In this document: positions 1 through 6,110 of the stretch, piece by piece
Numbering within the stretch: position 1 is the first letter of the stretch
Layout of the letters: each line of letters starts with the position of its first letter
Source of the DNA: Chloroflexota bacterium
GTDB taxonomy: Bacteria > Chloroflexota > Dehalococcoidia > SM23-28-2 > RBG-16-64-32
DNA: 17,313 nucleotides
Assembly (NCBI GenBank): GCA_005882715.1
Contig: VBEI01000009.1
Coordinates: 1 to 17,313 of the forward strand
Direction of reading: 5' to 3'
Position numbers and translations under genes: made by a program
The notes under the pieces: generated by a model
What the model was told of the DNA's origin: nothing
The model's input: only the letters and a program-made list of their open reading frames with translations
Databases searched by the model: none

Positions 1-116
1 AGCCCCCAACCATCGCCCCCGAATACGAGGCCTGCAAACGGTTGGCGGAAGCCACGGGCCTCGCTCTCGCCGAGGTCTATCGGATCGTGCAGGCAGAATG
101 GGTGTCCAGACTGTAG
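1..116 (+). CDS. larC: Nickel-pincer cofactor protein LarC, C-terminal end (partial)
   Basis: Only the last 37 codons are in the window, read in the frame of base 3 and closed by TAG at 114-116. The peptide contains APEYEACKRLAEATGLAL followed by AEVYRIVQAEW. This resembles the extreme C-terminus of the LarC (formerly DUF111) family, where a 'PEYEDC..LA...G.PLKEVYR' pattern is typical. LarC inserts nickel into the pyridinium-3,5-bisthiocarboxylate cofactor used by lactate racemase-type enzymes (family knowledge). The rest of the gene and any larB/larE partners lie outside the window. It converges on the RDD gene, with 144 bp between the two stop codons. That gap holds a 10-bp palindrome (CTTCGCGAAG, 184-193) but no clear terminator. 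The call rests on a short tail. Confidence 0.7.
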   Translation, partial: PPTIAPEYEACKRLAEATGLALAEVYRIVQAEWVSRL

Positions 117-260
117 GGGCGCGGGCTCGCTCCGCCGCGCAGTCATTCTGAGCGAGGACCATACCTGCTCGCGGAATCCGTATCTTCGCGAAGGCCTGCC
201 CGCCGTGGAGGGAATCTGGCGGTTCAGCGGGGTGTGAACGGCAGTTGCGCGCAGTCCGCC

Positions 261-914
261 CTAGCGCGTCTTGATTACGACCGTGCCTGCGATGTTATCG
301 TGCAGGCCACGCTTTTCCGCGCTGAAGGCGATCATCAAGTAGCCGATGCCCAGGATCAGACCGCTGAGCCAGTACCCGAAGTAACGCAGCACGGCCGCGC
401 CAAACTCGATTGGCTCTCCGTTCGCCATCACCACCTTGATCCCAACCGCCATCTTGCCCGGCGTCGCACCTTGCCCGATCCAGAACGCAATGTGATAGAT
501 CGCTCCAAGAATGATCTCGAGGACAAACGCGCTGAAGGGGTTGGCCACTCCTAGGCTGATCACGACGTTCACACCGCCAAGGATCACACCGTCGATGAAC
601 CACGCAAGAAAGCGAATCCAGAACCCAGCGTACGCTAGCTCGCCGGCACCCGGTTGATACGCCCGGAACTGATAGCGGCAGTACCCGCAGAACTTCGCGT
701 CGGGCGAGGCGAACCTGCCGCAGGAAGGACACAGCGACCCAGCGGGTGAGGATGCCGACGCCGCCGCAGGCCGGTCGGCGACGCTCTGCGCGACGCGCTC
801 GGCCCGCGCCTTCTCCTCGGCGCGCTGGCGCTCCACGCAGTCAGCGCAAAACTGCCCGCCTTCGGTATAGGAGCCGCAATGCAAGCACCTGGCTGTGGCA
901 AATCCACTACTCAT
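261..914 (-). CDS. RDD-family membrane protein with two N-terminal zinc ribbons
   Basis: The protein is 217 aa from the ATG at 914. An in-frame TTG at 965 would add 17 residues of no evident domain, so ATG is preferred. Two CxxC...CxxC zinc ribbons come first: Cys10/13/23/26 and Cys62/65/76/79. A charged, helix-prone linker rich in Ala, Glu and Arg separates them. An RDD domain follows: GFWIRFLAWFIDG with Arg101 and Asp108, then two more hydrophobic helices, and the closing motif KRGLHDNIAGT near the C-terminus. RDD proteins are small membrane proteins, some linked to ion or solute transport; the substrate cannot be told here. Zinc-ribbon/RDD fusions are common in bacteria and the ribbons probably face the cytoplasm. 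No Shine-Dalgarno sequence precedes the start; a TTTAAT hexamer lies 6 nt upstream. Confidence 0.85.
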   Translation of the reverse strand: MSSGFATARCLHCGSYTEGGQFCADCVERQRAEEKARAERVAQSVADRPAAASASSPAGSLCPSCGRFASPDAKFCGYCRYQFRAYQPGAGELAYAGFWIRFLAWFIDGVILGGVNVVISLGVANPFSAFVLEIILGAIYHIAFWIGQGATPGKMAVGIKVVMANGEPIEFGAAVLRYFGYWLSGLILGIGYLMIAFSAEKRGLHDNIAGTVVIKTR

Positions 915-920
915 TGCAGG

Positions 921-926
921 ATTAAA
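921..926 (-). promoter_or_regulatory. Possible -10 box for a leaderless RDD transcript
   Basis: On the minus strand TTTAAT (5/6 to TATAAT) ends 6 nt before the ATG at 914, which would place transcription start at or near the A of the start codon. No recognisable -35 lies 16-18 bp upstream. The inverted repeat GTGTA-TAGT-TACAC at 941-954 sits just upstream, where an activator or repressor could bind. Weak alone; it fits a pattern repeated at several other genes in the window. Confidence 0.3.
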
Positions 927-1129
927 GACTCCCTTAGTCTGTGTATAGTTACACGCGCGCGACAAATTTGGGTCGGTCAGGAATCCCTCGGCGAGACGCG
1001 GCTCTCTAGGAGCAGCGGTGCCATTTCCCTCTTAGAGATCCAGCTTCTTTACGCTATCCTGAACTCGGTTGAGCGTTGCCCAAAAAGAGAGCGCGCCTGA
1101 CGGATTTGAATGACTGTGACAGACAAAGA

Positions 1130-1250
1130 ACGACCAAACGCAAAACGACCAAACATTTAGGGCGCGTCCCAACGCAAAGACGCCCCTAAAACGGAAATTT
1201 TTCGGAAAACGACCAGAAAGCGCCAACGGATAGTCGAGGGACGACCAAAC
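1130..1250. repeat. Four spaced copies of an ACGACCAAAC-like word
   Basis: Copies start at 1130 (ACGACCAAAC), 1145 (ACGACCAAAC), 1209 (ACGACCAGAA) and 1241 (ACGACCAAAC). Three are identical over 10 bases and one diverges in the last bases. Spacings of 15, 64 and 32 bp are not a fixed period. The copies flank the hairpin at 1156-1190. They could be binding sites, remnants of a small repeat element, or chance in a biased stretch. Confidence 0.5.
1156..1190 (-). terminator. Strong stem-loop, possible terminator of the HAD/zinc-ribbon transcript
   Basis: The plus-strand arms TTTAGGGCGCGTC (1156-1168) and GACGCCCCTAAA (1179-1190) pair over 12 bp with one bulged C, around a 10-nt loop. It lies 83 bp past the stop of the minus-strand zinc-ribbon gene. 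Read on the minus strand the stem is followed by TGTTTGGTCGTTTTG, which is T-rich but lacks a clean U-tract. A Rho-independent terminator is plausible; a dispersed repeat hairpin is the alternative. Confidence 0.4.
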
Positions 1251-1273
1251 GCTCGGGCGCGCGGCTAAGACTG

Positions 1274-1567
1274 CTAGCTCGCCAGCCGGTTCCCACACTC
1301 GCCGCAGAATTTGGCGCCGGCAGGGACCTCATTGCCGCAGGCGGGGCAGCGCCCGCCCGGCCACCGATCGCCAGCCGATGGCGAAGGAACCGCCGAGGTC
1401 CCTGCCGCGGCAGATCGGCGACGCCGGCCCGGGACCCGCGACTCTGCAACGGTTGGAGCCTTTGCGGCTGGAGTTGTGCCGGCTTGGGCTTCGCGCGCGC
1501 CGTTGCGAAAGAGGCGGACCGCGACAATCGTGGTCCCGATCACCACCAGCAAGGCGAGTATGGCCAT
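1274..1567 (-). CDS. Small membrane-anchored zinc-ribbon protein
   Basis: The protein is 97 aa. Residues 2-20 are a hydrophobic helix followed by RLFRN, looking like a signal anchor with a positive stop. A low-complexity linker (about 25-70) rich in Ala, Pro, Ser and Arg follows. The C-terminus is a single zinc ribbon, CPACGNEVPAGAKFCGECG, with Cys74/77/88/91. Such proteins are common but uncharacterised; the ribbon could bind metal or a partner. The start ATG lies 12 bp past the stop of the upstream HAD phosphatase gene on the same strand, so the two are probably co-transcribed. There is no clear Shine-Dalgarno, and translation may be coupled. The ribbon resembles the second ribbon of the RDD protein further along the same strand, so the two may be functionally linked. 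Confidence 0.75.
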   Translation of the reverse strand: MAILALLVVIGTTIVAVRLFRNGAREAQAGTTPAAKAPTVAESRVPGRRRRSAAAGTSAVPSPSAGDRWPGGRCPACGNEVPAGAKFCGECGNRLAS

Positions 1568-1579
1568 TCCGCACTCATG

Positions 1580-2374
1580 TTACAGCAGGAACTTGCGGAT
1601 CGCCCAGGCGACGCCATCGTCATCGTTCGAAGGGGCGACATGAAGGGCTGCACGCTGCACTTCATCGGGCGCGTTTCGCATCGCAATCCCGAGGCCGGCC
1701 AGGCTGAACATCCCGATGTCGGACTCCGAATCGCCGATCGCGATCGCCTCATCGGGAGGCACGCCCAGCTCCTTGAGCACAACGTCGAGCGCGCGCATCT
1801 TTTCCGCATCGGGATGTGTGAGTATCACGTAATGCGCGCTATTCGTCGGCCGGTTGATCGAGAAACGGGCTCGGCCATTATAGGCGGGGAGAAACCGGCT
1901 CAAGATCTCGTTGACCGCATCCTCCCCGAAGACGAGCACGCAGGTGGGCGGTCCTTCGTGCAGGTGATCCGACTGGCGCTCAGCGATCTTCAGGCCACCG
2001 GGCAGACGTTCCGGAATGATGCCGGGTCGCATCTGCATATAGGTCAGATCTTCGATGGTCGTGAACATTTCCCAGCCCTGCTCGTCGCCGAGCGTGGTCA
2101 CCTCGCGGGCCAGATCGGGATCCAGATAGAGATGGATCAACTCACGGCCGTCGGTCGGTCCCTTGACGAGAGCTCCATTGCTGCATATCAGCGGCGTTTC
2201 TACACCAAGGCGGGATGCCGTGCGGAGCGCGATGCCGTAGAAGCGGGCCGTGGCAAGGACCACCTGCACTCCGCGCTCCATCGCCGCCCGGACTGCCTCG
2301 CCATTAGCCTCGGACACCCGAAGCCCGCTGTTAAGAAGAGTCCCATCGAGATCGAGCGCGAGGAGTTTGTACAT
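1580..2374 (-). CDS. Cof-type HAD-IIB family hydrolase
   Basis: The protein is 264 aa, the usual size for Cof/YidA-like sugar-phosphate phosphatases. HAD motif I is LDLDGTLLN, with nucleophile Asp8 and acid/base Asp10. Motif II is in VVLATAR. The motif III lysine is in DAEKMRAL. Motif IV is GDSESDIGM, with Mg-binding Asp215 and Asp219. The large insert between motifs II and III is the alpha/beta C2B cap typical of subfamily IIB. These cytosolic enzymes dephosphorylate small phosphometabolites such as sugar phosphates, FMN or PLP, and specificity cannot be read from the motifs. The start ATG follows a perfect TATAAT by 15 nt with no Shine-Dalgarno, implying a leader of only about 8 nt. The zinc-ribbon gene follows 12 bp downstream. 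Confidence 0.92.
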   Translation of the reverse strand: MYKLLALDLDGTLLNSGLRVSEANGEAVRAAMERGVQVVLATARFYGIALRTASRLGVETPLICSNGALVKGPTDGRELIHLYLDPDLAREVTTLGDEQGWEMFTTIEDLTYMQMRPGIIPERLPGGLKIAERQSDHLHEGPPTCVLVFGEDAVNEILSRFLPAYNGRARFSINRPTNSAHYVILTHPDAEKMRALDVVLKELGVPPDEAIAIGDSESDIGMFSLAGLGIAMRNAPDEVQRAALHVAPSNDDDGVAWAIRKFLL

Positions 2375-2389
2375 GGACGAACGAACCGT

Positions 2390-2395
2390 ATTATA
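2390..2395 (-). promoter_or_regulatory. Consensus -10 box (TATAAT) of the HAD gene
   Basis: A perfect TATAAT on the minus strand ends 15 nt before the HAD start codon. Transcription would begin about 8 nt before the ATG, a near-leaderless message. No good -35 hexamer sits at the usual spacing (CGAAAC at 17 bp). Confidence 0.55.
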
Positions 2396-2537
2396 GCCCG
2401 ATTTTTGTAGGCGTTTCGGAAACCGTCAGGTTGCTCTACACCTTGTGGAAAAGGGGGTTGACCGAGAGCGAGGGGCCGTTAGCATTGGTACATCTCCCTG
2501 GGGACGCTGGTGCCGCTGGGAGGCGGTTGTCATGCGA

Positions 2538-2546
2538 TTATCCACA
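2538..2546 (+). promoter_or_regulatory. Consensus DnaA box
   Basis: TTATCCACA is an exact match to the high-affinity DnaA box. A second site 86 bp away, TGTGGAAAA at 2444-2452 (opposite orientation), differs at one base. There is no dnaA/dnaN neighbourhood and no AT-rich unwinding region, so an origin is unlikely. It could be a DnaA titration or regulatory site, or chance. Confidence 0.3.
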
Positions 2547-2788
2547 GCTACCAATAAACCGTCCCTTGTCAACGAGCTTGGGTCTCTCGCTCATCTGTAC
2601 CGCACGGTCTTCTGGATGATCGGTAGGAAGGCCCAATACGGCCGGATCTGGCCACGCGAGGCTGATATGGGGCCGGATGAGTCTCTGATCGTCCCCCCAT
2701 CATCGCCAATTACGTCTTTCGAAACCCCGCACGCAAGACCGGTGGAGGCCGGCACGCGCGACTAGCCCAAACCGCCGCAGAAATATTC

Positions 2789-2811
2789 CGGGCCGAGCTA
2801 GTCTCGGCCTG
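2789..2811. repeat. Perfect hairpin GGCCGAG-CTAGT-CTCGGCC
   Basis: Arms at 2791-2797 and 2803-2809 pair perfectly around a 5-nt loop; the stem can extend to 2789/2811 through a G-T wobble. On the minus strand it lies about 170 bp past the end of the luciferase-like gene, so it might end that transcript, but no U-tract follows on either strand. Confidence 0.4.
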
Positions 2812-2982
2812 ATTGCTTTGCCAGAAGCTAGGCTTCAGAGCATTGGCGTCCTTCGATGACAGCCGCGGGAAATCCTCCCGGGAGGCGAGGTCGCAGTCCT
2901 TAAGAGCCGCTGGAACGCCGAGGACTTCATGGACCGGCGATGGCAGGCCGAGTTTTACAACTCGAGAAGGTAGCTAGACCGC

Positions 2983-3894
2983 TCAGGCCCGCATTTTCGG
3001 GAGCACTTCCGCGGCATAAGCCTCGACGTGCGCCATGAAGTCGGCCGGCGCCGGAACGATGGGGACGAGGATGAAGTGCTCGACGCCGGCCTCGGCGAAG
3101 TCGGCGAGCCGTGCGGCGCAGTCGTCCGCGTTGCCCATGACAACGTAGCGGTCGACGATCTTCTCGAAGGGCTGATTATATCGGCGTGAGAGATCGGCGG
3201 CTGAGATGCTTTTCGCTTCATCGTAGCTGTCCGCAAGGCATATGAACTGGTAGATCGCGCCGGTGATGGAGCTGGGGTCGCGACCTGCCTTCTCGGCGTA
3301 CTCGCGTGCTTTGGCCAACCCATCGCGAAACCGCTCGGGCGAGAACAAGTAGGGAAGATAGCCGTCGCCGAGGCGCCCGGCGCGTCTCATCGCTGCCTCG
3401 GAGCGTCCGGCTACCCAGATAGGCGGTCCGCCAGGTTGCACAGGCTTCGGCATCAGCGTCACGCCGTCGAGCCTCGTGAAGCGGCCTTCGAACTGGACAT
3501 TGTCTTGCGTGTATAACAGCTTGAGGACACGCAAGGCTTCATCGGCGCGGGCTCCGCGCTCCCGCGGAGGCACGCCTACCGCCTCGAACTCTTTCGGGTA
3601 CTCGCCGCCGATGCCGGCGCCGAGGATAACCCGTCCGCCGGAAATATTGTCAACGGAGGCGATCTCTTTCGCCGCCAGCGCCGCCGGGCGCAGCGGCAAA
3701 AGAAGCACGGCCGTGCCCAAACGGATGCGGCTAGTACGCGCGGCCATCGCCGCGAGCGAAGTAAGCGCATCGTAAGTAGGGAAGTAGAAGAAGATATGCT
3801 CGCTCGTCCAGGCGGACTCGTATCCCAGCTCCTCGATGCGAGAGACGTCTTGCCATTGGTGGGGCCAGAGGTTGATGCCATACTCAAGGGTCAT
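2983..3894 (-). CDS. Luciferase-like (LLM class) F420- or FMN-dependent oxidoreductase
   Basis: The protein is 303 aa, a full-length single-domain (beta/alpha)8 bacterial luciferase superfamily member. Visible signatures include ELGYESAWTSEHIF (residues 22-35, with the Ser-Glu-His of F420-type enzymes) and RIRLGTAVLLLPLR for the flavin-binding barrel strand. The phosphate-binding segment is SGGRVILGAGIGGEYPKEF, followed by GPPIWVAGRSEAAMRRAGRLGDGY and a C-terminal AGVEHFILVP. Members use reduced F420 or FMN to oxidise or reduce small organic substrates; the size and SEH motif favour F420 (inference). It is transcribed away from the plus-strand catabolic cassette and lies about 470 bp from it. 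The start ATG at 3894 has no Shine-Dalgarno; a GTTAAT hexamer lies 12 nt upstream. Confidence 0.9.
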   Translation of the reverse strand: MTLEYGINLWPHQWQDVSRIEELGYESAWTSEHIFFYFPTYDALTSLAAMAARTSRIRLGTAVLLLPLRPAALAAKEIASVDNISGGRVILGAGIGGEYPKEFEAVGVPPRERGARADEALRVLKLLYTQDNVQFEGRFTRLDGVTLMPKPVQPGGPPIWVAGRSEAAMRRAGRLGDGYLPYLFSPERFRDGLAKAREYAEKAGRDPSSITGAIYQFICLADSYDEAKSISAADLSRRYNQPFEKIVDRYVVMGNADDCAARLADFAEAGVEHFILVPIVPAPADFMAHVEAYAAEVLPKMRA

Positions 3895-3948
3895 GACGCG
3901 CCAAAGATTAACACAAGGCCCTACCCATCAGAGCCCTTGTCAAGCCGA

Positions 3949-4110
3949 TCAGTACCGGGGCGTCAGGAAGCGCCACACGATCCAGTCGCGCAGGAAACGA
4001 TCGCCGCGATCGACAAAGATAGCCATGGAGGCGCCGGACAGCGGCCTGCGAAACACGGGAAGAGAGCCGGCCACTCGCACGGCCGCGATGATCCACGTCT
4101 CGTTTGTCAT
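3949..4110 (-). CDS. Possible 53-aa hypothetical protein
   Basis: An open minus-strand frame runs from ATG 4110 to TGA 3949-3951. It starts MTNETWIIAAV and ends DRFLRDWIVWRFLTPRY. By eye its third codon positions are clearly G/C-rich, as in neighbouring genes, and it overlaps nothing. TACAAT (5/6 to the -10 consensus) lies 6 nt before the ATG, which would make a leaderless message; there is no Shine-Dalgarno. It lies 54 bp upstream of the luciferase-like gene on the same strand, so it could be the first gene of that transcript. I do not recognise the family, and a chance frame in GC-rich DNA is quite possible. Confidence 0.35.
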   Translation of the reverse strand: MTNETWIIAAVRVAGSLPVFRRPLSGASMAIFVDRGDRFLRDWIVWRFLTPRY

Positions 4111-4294
4111 GGGAGGATTGTAAGGAGTTGGAGCCAGGAGCTAGGAAGGGCGTTCCCCGGGAAGCTGCGGGGCGGAGATTCCCTTCGTTTCCTCCCACAC
4201 CAACCCCACCCACTCGGGGCAGGCTCTCGCCTCCGCCCCGGTACCGCTTGGCCTCGCCCCGCGGGCTCGGAACGGTGGGATCACTGCTTCTTCC

Positions 4295-4324
4295 TTGACG
4301 TGCGCGTAAAAGTTACGGTATCGT
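4295..4324 (+). promoter_or_regulatory. Candidate promoter of the catabolic cassette
   Basis: TTGACG (4295-4300, 5/6 to the -35 consensus) is followed after 18 bp by TATCGT (4319-4324, 4/6 to the -10). Start would be near 4331, giving a leader of about 30 nt that contains the strong AAGGAG ribosome binding site of the first hydrolase. No obvious operator overlaps it. Confidence 0.4.
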
Positions 4325-4362
4325 GCAGGCGCCAGCGGCCCCTTCAGCGAAAGGAGCGCCCC

Positions 4363-5196
4363 ATGCCGATGGCCCGAGTCGCCGACGCCAACATCGAGCA
4401 CTACCTTGAGGGCAGCGGGCCCCCGCTTCTGCTGATCTCCGGTTTCACGGCCCAAGCGTCGGGCTGGAACGAGCCGTTCGTACGGCTGCTTCACTCGCAT
4501 TTTCAGCTCATCCGATACTCTCATCGCGGTACCGGGACGAGCGATCGCCTGACCGGCGATATCAGCTTACGCGACCTAGCAGACGACGCGGCGGGTCTTC
4601 TGAGCGCGCTCAGCATTGATAAGGCGCATGTCCTAGGCGTCTCGATGGGTGGGATGATCGCGCAGGAGCTGGCGCTCAATCACCCGCAGCGAGTGGAACG
4701 CCTAGTGCTAGGGTGCACTACGTGCGCGGGTGGGTCGCATTCTCATGGGGACGGCGGGGCTGTACCGGCTGCGCCGGAGGTAATCGCGCTGCTCACGCCA
4801 CAGCCGGGACTGTCGCGGGAGGAGCAGGTCCGCCGAGCTTGGCCGGCCATTGCCACGCCGGAATTCATTGAGTCGCATCGCGACGTTCTGGAAGAGAGGT
4901 TGCAAACCAGCCTAATCAACCCCACGCCTATCGAGACTTCCATCGGACAGATGGCTGCGATACAGGCGTTCGACAGCTTCGACCGCCTGCCCCGGATAAA
5001 TGCACCGACGCTGGTCCTGCACGGCGATCGCGACGTCCTTGTGCCGGTCCCGAACGCTCGGGTGCTGAAGGGCCGCATACCGGGCGCTGAGCTTCGCGTC
5101 CTGCCCGGCGCCGGCCACGTGTTCACATGGGAGTTTCCGGAGGAGTCGTCAGCGGCCGTTGTGGAGTTCCTCACGAGGGCCCCAATAGGTGTTTAG
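4363..5196 (+). CDS. Alpha/beta hydrolase, tandem copy 1
   Basis: The protein is 277 aa, starting at the ATG that follows AAGGAG (4351-4356) by 6 nt. It is a full-length single-domain alpha/beta-fold hydrolase. The oxyanion-side strand is PPLLLISGF (20-28). The nucleophile elbow is GVSMGGM with Ser94. The acid is Asp224 in HGDRDVLVP and the histidine is His252 in GAGHVF, so the triad is complete. The family includes ring-cleavage (MhpC/BphD), enol-lactone, lactone and ester hydrolases. The motifs do not fix the substrate, but neighbouring flavin monooxygenases and an SDR make a lactone or ester intermediate likely. It has no signal peptide and is cytosolic. It is a close paralogue of the next gene, with aligned catalytic serines and a shared LVLGCTTC segment. 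The reading frame stays open far upstream, but that extension is not coding. Confidence 0.93.
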   Translation: MPMARVADANIEHYLEGSGPPLLLISGFTAQASGWNEPFVRLLHSHFQLIRYSHRGTGTSDRLTGDISLRDLADDAAGLLSALSIDKAHVLGVSMGGMIAQELALNHPQRVERLVLGCTTCAGGSHSHGDGGAVPAAPEVIALLTPQPGLSREEQVRRAWPAIATPEFIESHRDVLEERLQTSLINPTPIETSIGQMAAIQAFDSFDRLPRINAPTLVLHGDRDVLVPVPNARVLKGRIPGAELRVLPGAGHVFTWEFPEESSAAVVEFLTRAPIGV

Positions 5197-5223
5197 AGCG
5201 CGCAGAGACAAGGAGCGTCCTTC

Positions 5224-6036
5224 ATGGCGATGACGAAAGCTGGTGACCTCAACATCGAGTATTACGAGGAGGGCTCCGGGCCGCCTCTACTTCTGATCAT
5301 GGGTCTCGGCGGGCAGGCATCGTCATGGGGTGAGCCGCTCCTCGAACAGTTGCAAGCGCACTTCCGAACGATCCGCTTCTCGAACCGCGGAACGGGGGGC
5401 ACCGATAAGCCGGTGGGTGGCTATACGATCCGGCAGATGGCGGACGACGCAGCCGGGCTAATGGAGGCCATCGGGCTCGACCAGGCGCACGTGTTCGGTA
5501 TATCGATGGGCGGGATGATCGCTCAGGAGCTGGCGCTTAACCATCCGGAGCGCGTGCAAGGCCTAGTGTTGGGCTGCACGACGTGCGGGCCCGCCCACAG
5601 TGTCCCGGTGCCGGCGCAAACACTGGCGCAGTTCGGGCAGATCATGCAGCTGCCGGTGGAAGAGAGGATAGAGCGATTCTGGGAGATTACGGTGACGCCG
5701 GAATTCAAGGATGAGCGGGCGGACTTCCTCAGGCGGATCCTGGAACTCGGAATCGCGACGCCGACGCCGATGGAGACTTTCGGCCTTCAATTCGCCGCCA
5801 TTCAGGCGATGGATACGTACGACCGCCTGCCGCAGATCAAATCGCCAGCGCTAATTATTCACGGCGATCGCGACATCCTGGTGCCCGTGGAGAACGCAGA
5901 GATTCTCCATTCACGGGTACCGGGATCACGTGTACGGGTCGTGCAGGGGACGGGCCACTGTTTCTTCTGGGAGGAGGCGGACGAAGTGGTCGAGGAGGTC
6001 GCGCAGTTCCTCTCGAAAGTACCCGTGGGCGCGTAG
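5224..6036 (+). CDS. Alpha/beta hydrolase, tandem copy 2
   Basis: The protein is 270 aa, starting at an ATG 8 nt after AAGGAG (5210-5215) and 27 bp after copy 1. The triad is Ser94 (GISMGGM), Asp217 (HGDRDILVP) and His245 (GTGHCFF). It aligns without gaps to copy 1 over residues 10-121, where I count 72 identical positions of 112. Identity is highest around the nucleophile elbow (GGMIAQELALNHP). Divergence concentrates in the cap region (about 122-190), which shapes the substrate pocket, so the copies may act on different or successive intermediates. Even the ribosome-binding segments are alike (AAGGAGCG in both), as expected of tandem duplication. Cytosolic; probably co-transcribed with copy 1 and the SDR downstream. 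Confidence 0.93.
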   Translation: MAMTKAGDLNIEYYEEGSGPPLLLIMGLGGQASSWGEPLLEQLQAHFRTIRFSNRGTGGTDKPVGGYTIRQMADDAAGLMEAIGLDQAHVFGISMGGMIAQELALNHPERVQGLVLGCTTCGPAHSVPVPAQTLAQFGQIMQLPVEERIERFWEITVTPEFKDERADFLRRILELGIATPTPMETFGLQFAAIQAMDTYDRLPQIKSPALIIHGDRDILVPVENAEILHSRVPGSRVRVVQGTGHCFFWEEADEVVEEVAQFLSKVPVGA

Positions 6037-6040
6037 TCAA

Positions 6041-6060
6041 CGAATAGGCCTCGAATAGGC
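6041..6060 (+). repeat. Short direct repeat CGAATAGGC x2
   Basis: Two exact 9-bp copies (6041-6049 and 6052-6060) lie 11 bp apart, about one helical turn, in the gap between hydrolase copy 2 and the SDR. They could be a small binding site or a slippage product. A further CGAATAGG occurs near 16336, far away. Confidence 0.5.
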
Positions 6061-6110
6061 AGCCACTCGTATCGCCCGGAACAACGGTCAACAATCATAG
6101 GAGAAACGAG

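Larger units (their letters stand above)
915..1273. other. Gene-free stretch with palindromes and repeated words
   Basis: No frame here gives a convincing protein. It holds the inverted repeat GTGTA-TAGT-TACAC (941-954), an imperfect hairpin around 1060-1074 (CTGAAC...GTTGAG), four copies of an ACGACCAAAC-like word between 1130 and 1250, and a strong 12-bp-stem hairpin at 1156-1190. Base composition around 1110-1215 is richer in A/T than in the genes on either side. It lies downstream of the zinc-ribbon gene and upstream of the RDD gene, so it should carry both a terminator and a promoter. Confidence 0.6.
2375..2982. other. Long gene-poor stretch
   Basis: About 600 bp between the HAD and luciferase-like genes show no recognisable gene. 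A plus-strand frame 2445-2765 (106 codons, GTG start, no Shine-Dalgarno) and a start-less frame ending at TAG 2971-2973 (tail NAEDFMDRRWQAEFYNSRR) are open but resemble no family I know; one could be a decayed gene. Structural elements include a consensus DnaA box at 2538-2546 and a one-mismatch box at 2444-2452. There is a 7-bp-stem hairpin at 2791-2809, a 5-bp-stem hairpin at 2824-2836, and a perfect 12-bp palindrome CCTCCCGGGAGG at 2874-2885. Confidence 0.55.

Noticed and set aside
1484..2410. Plus-strand frame of 308 codons
   Set aside because: Antisense shadow of the HAD phosphatase, whose motifs are unmistakable on the minus strand.
2445..2765. Plus-strand 106-codon frame in the gene-poor stretch
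   Set aside because: GTG start without Shine-Dalgarno, no family resemblance, weak codon bias; mentioned in the stretch note only.
3796..4362. Upstream open extension of the first alpha/beta hydrolase frame
   Set aside because: The added residues show no domain, overlap the luciferase-like gene antisense, and a strong ribosome binding site marks ATG 4363.
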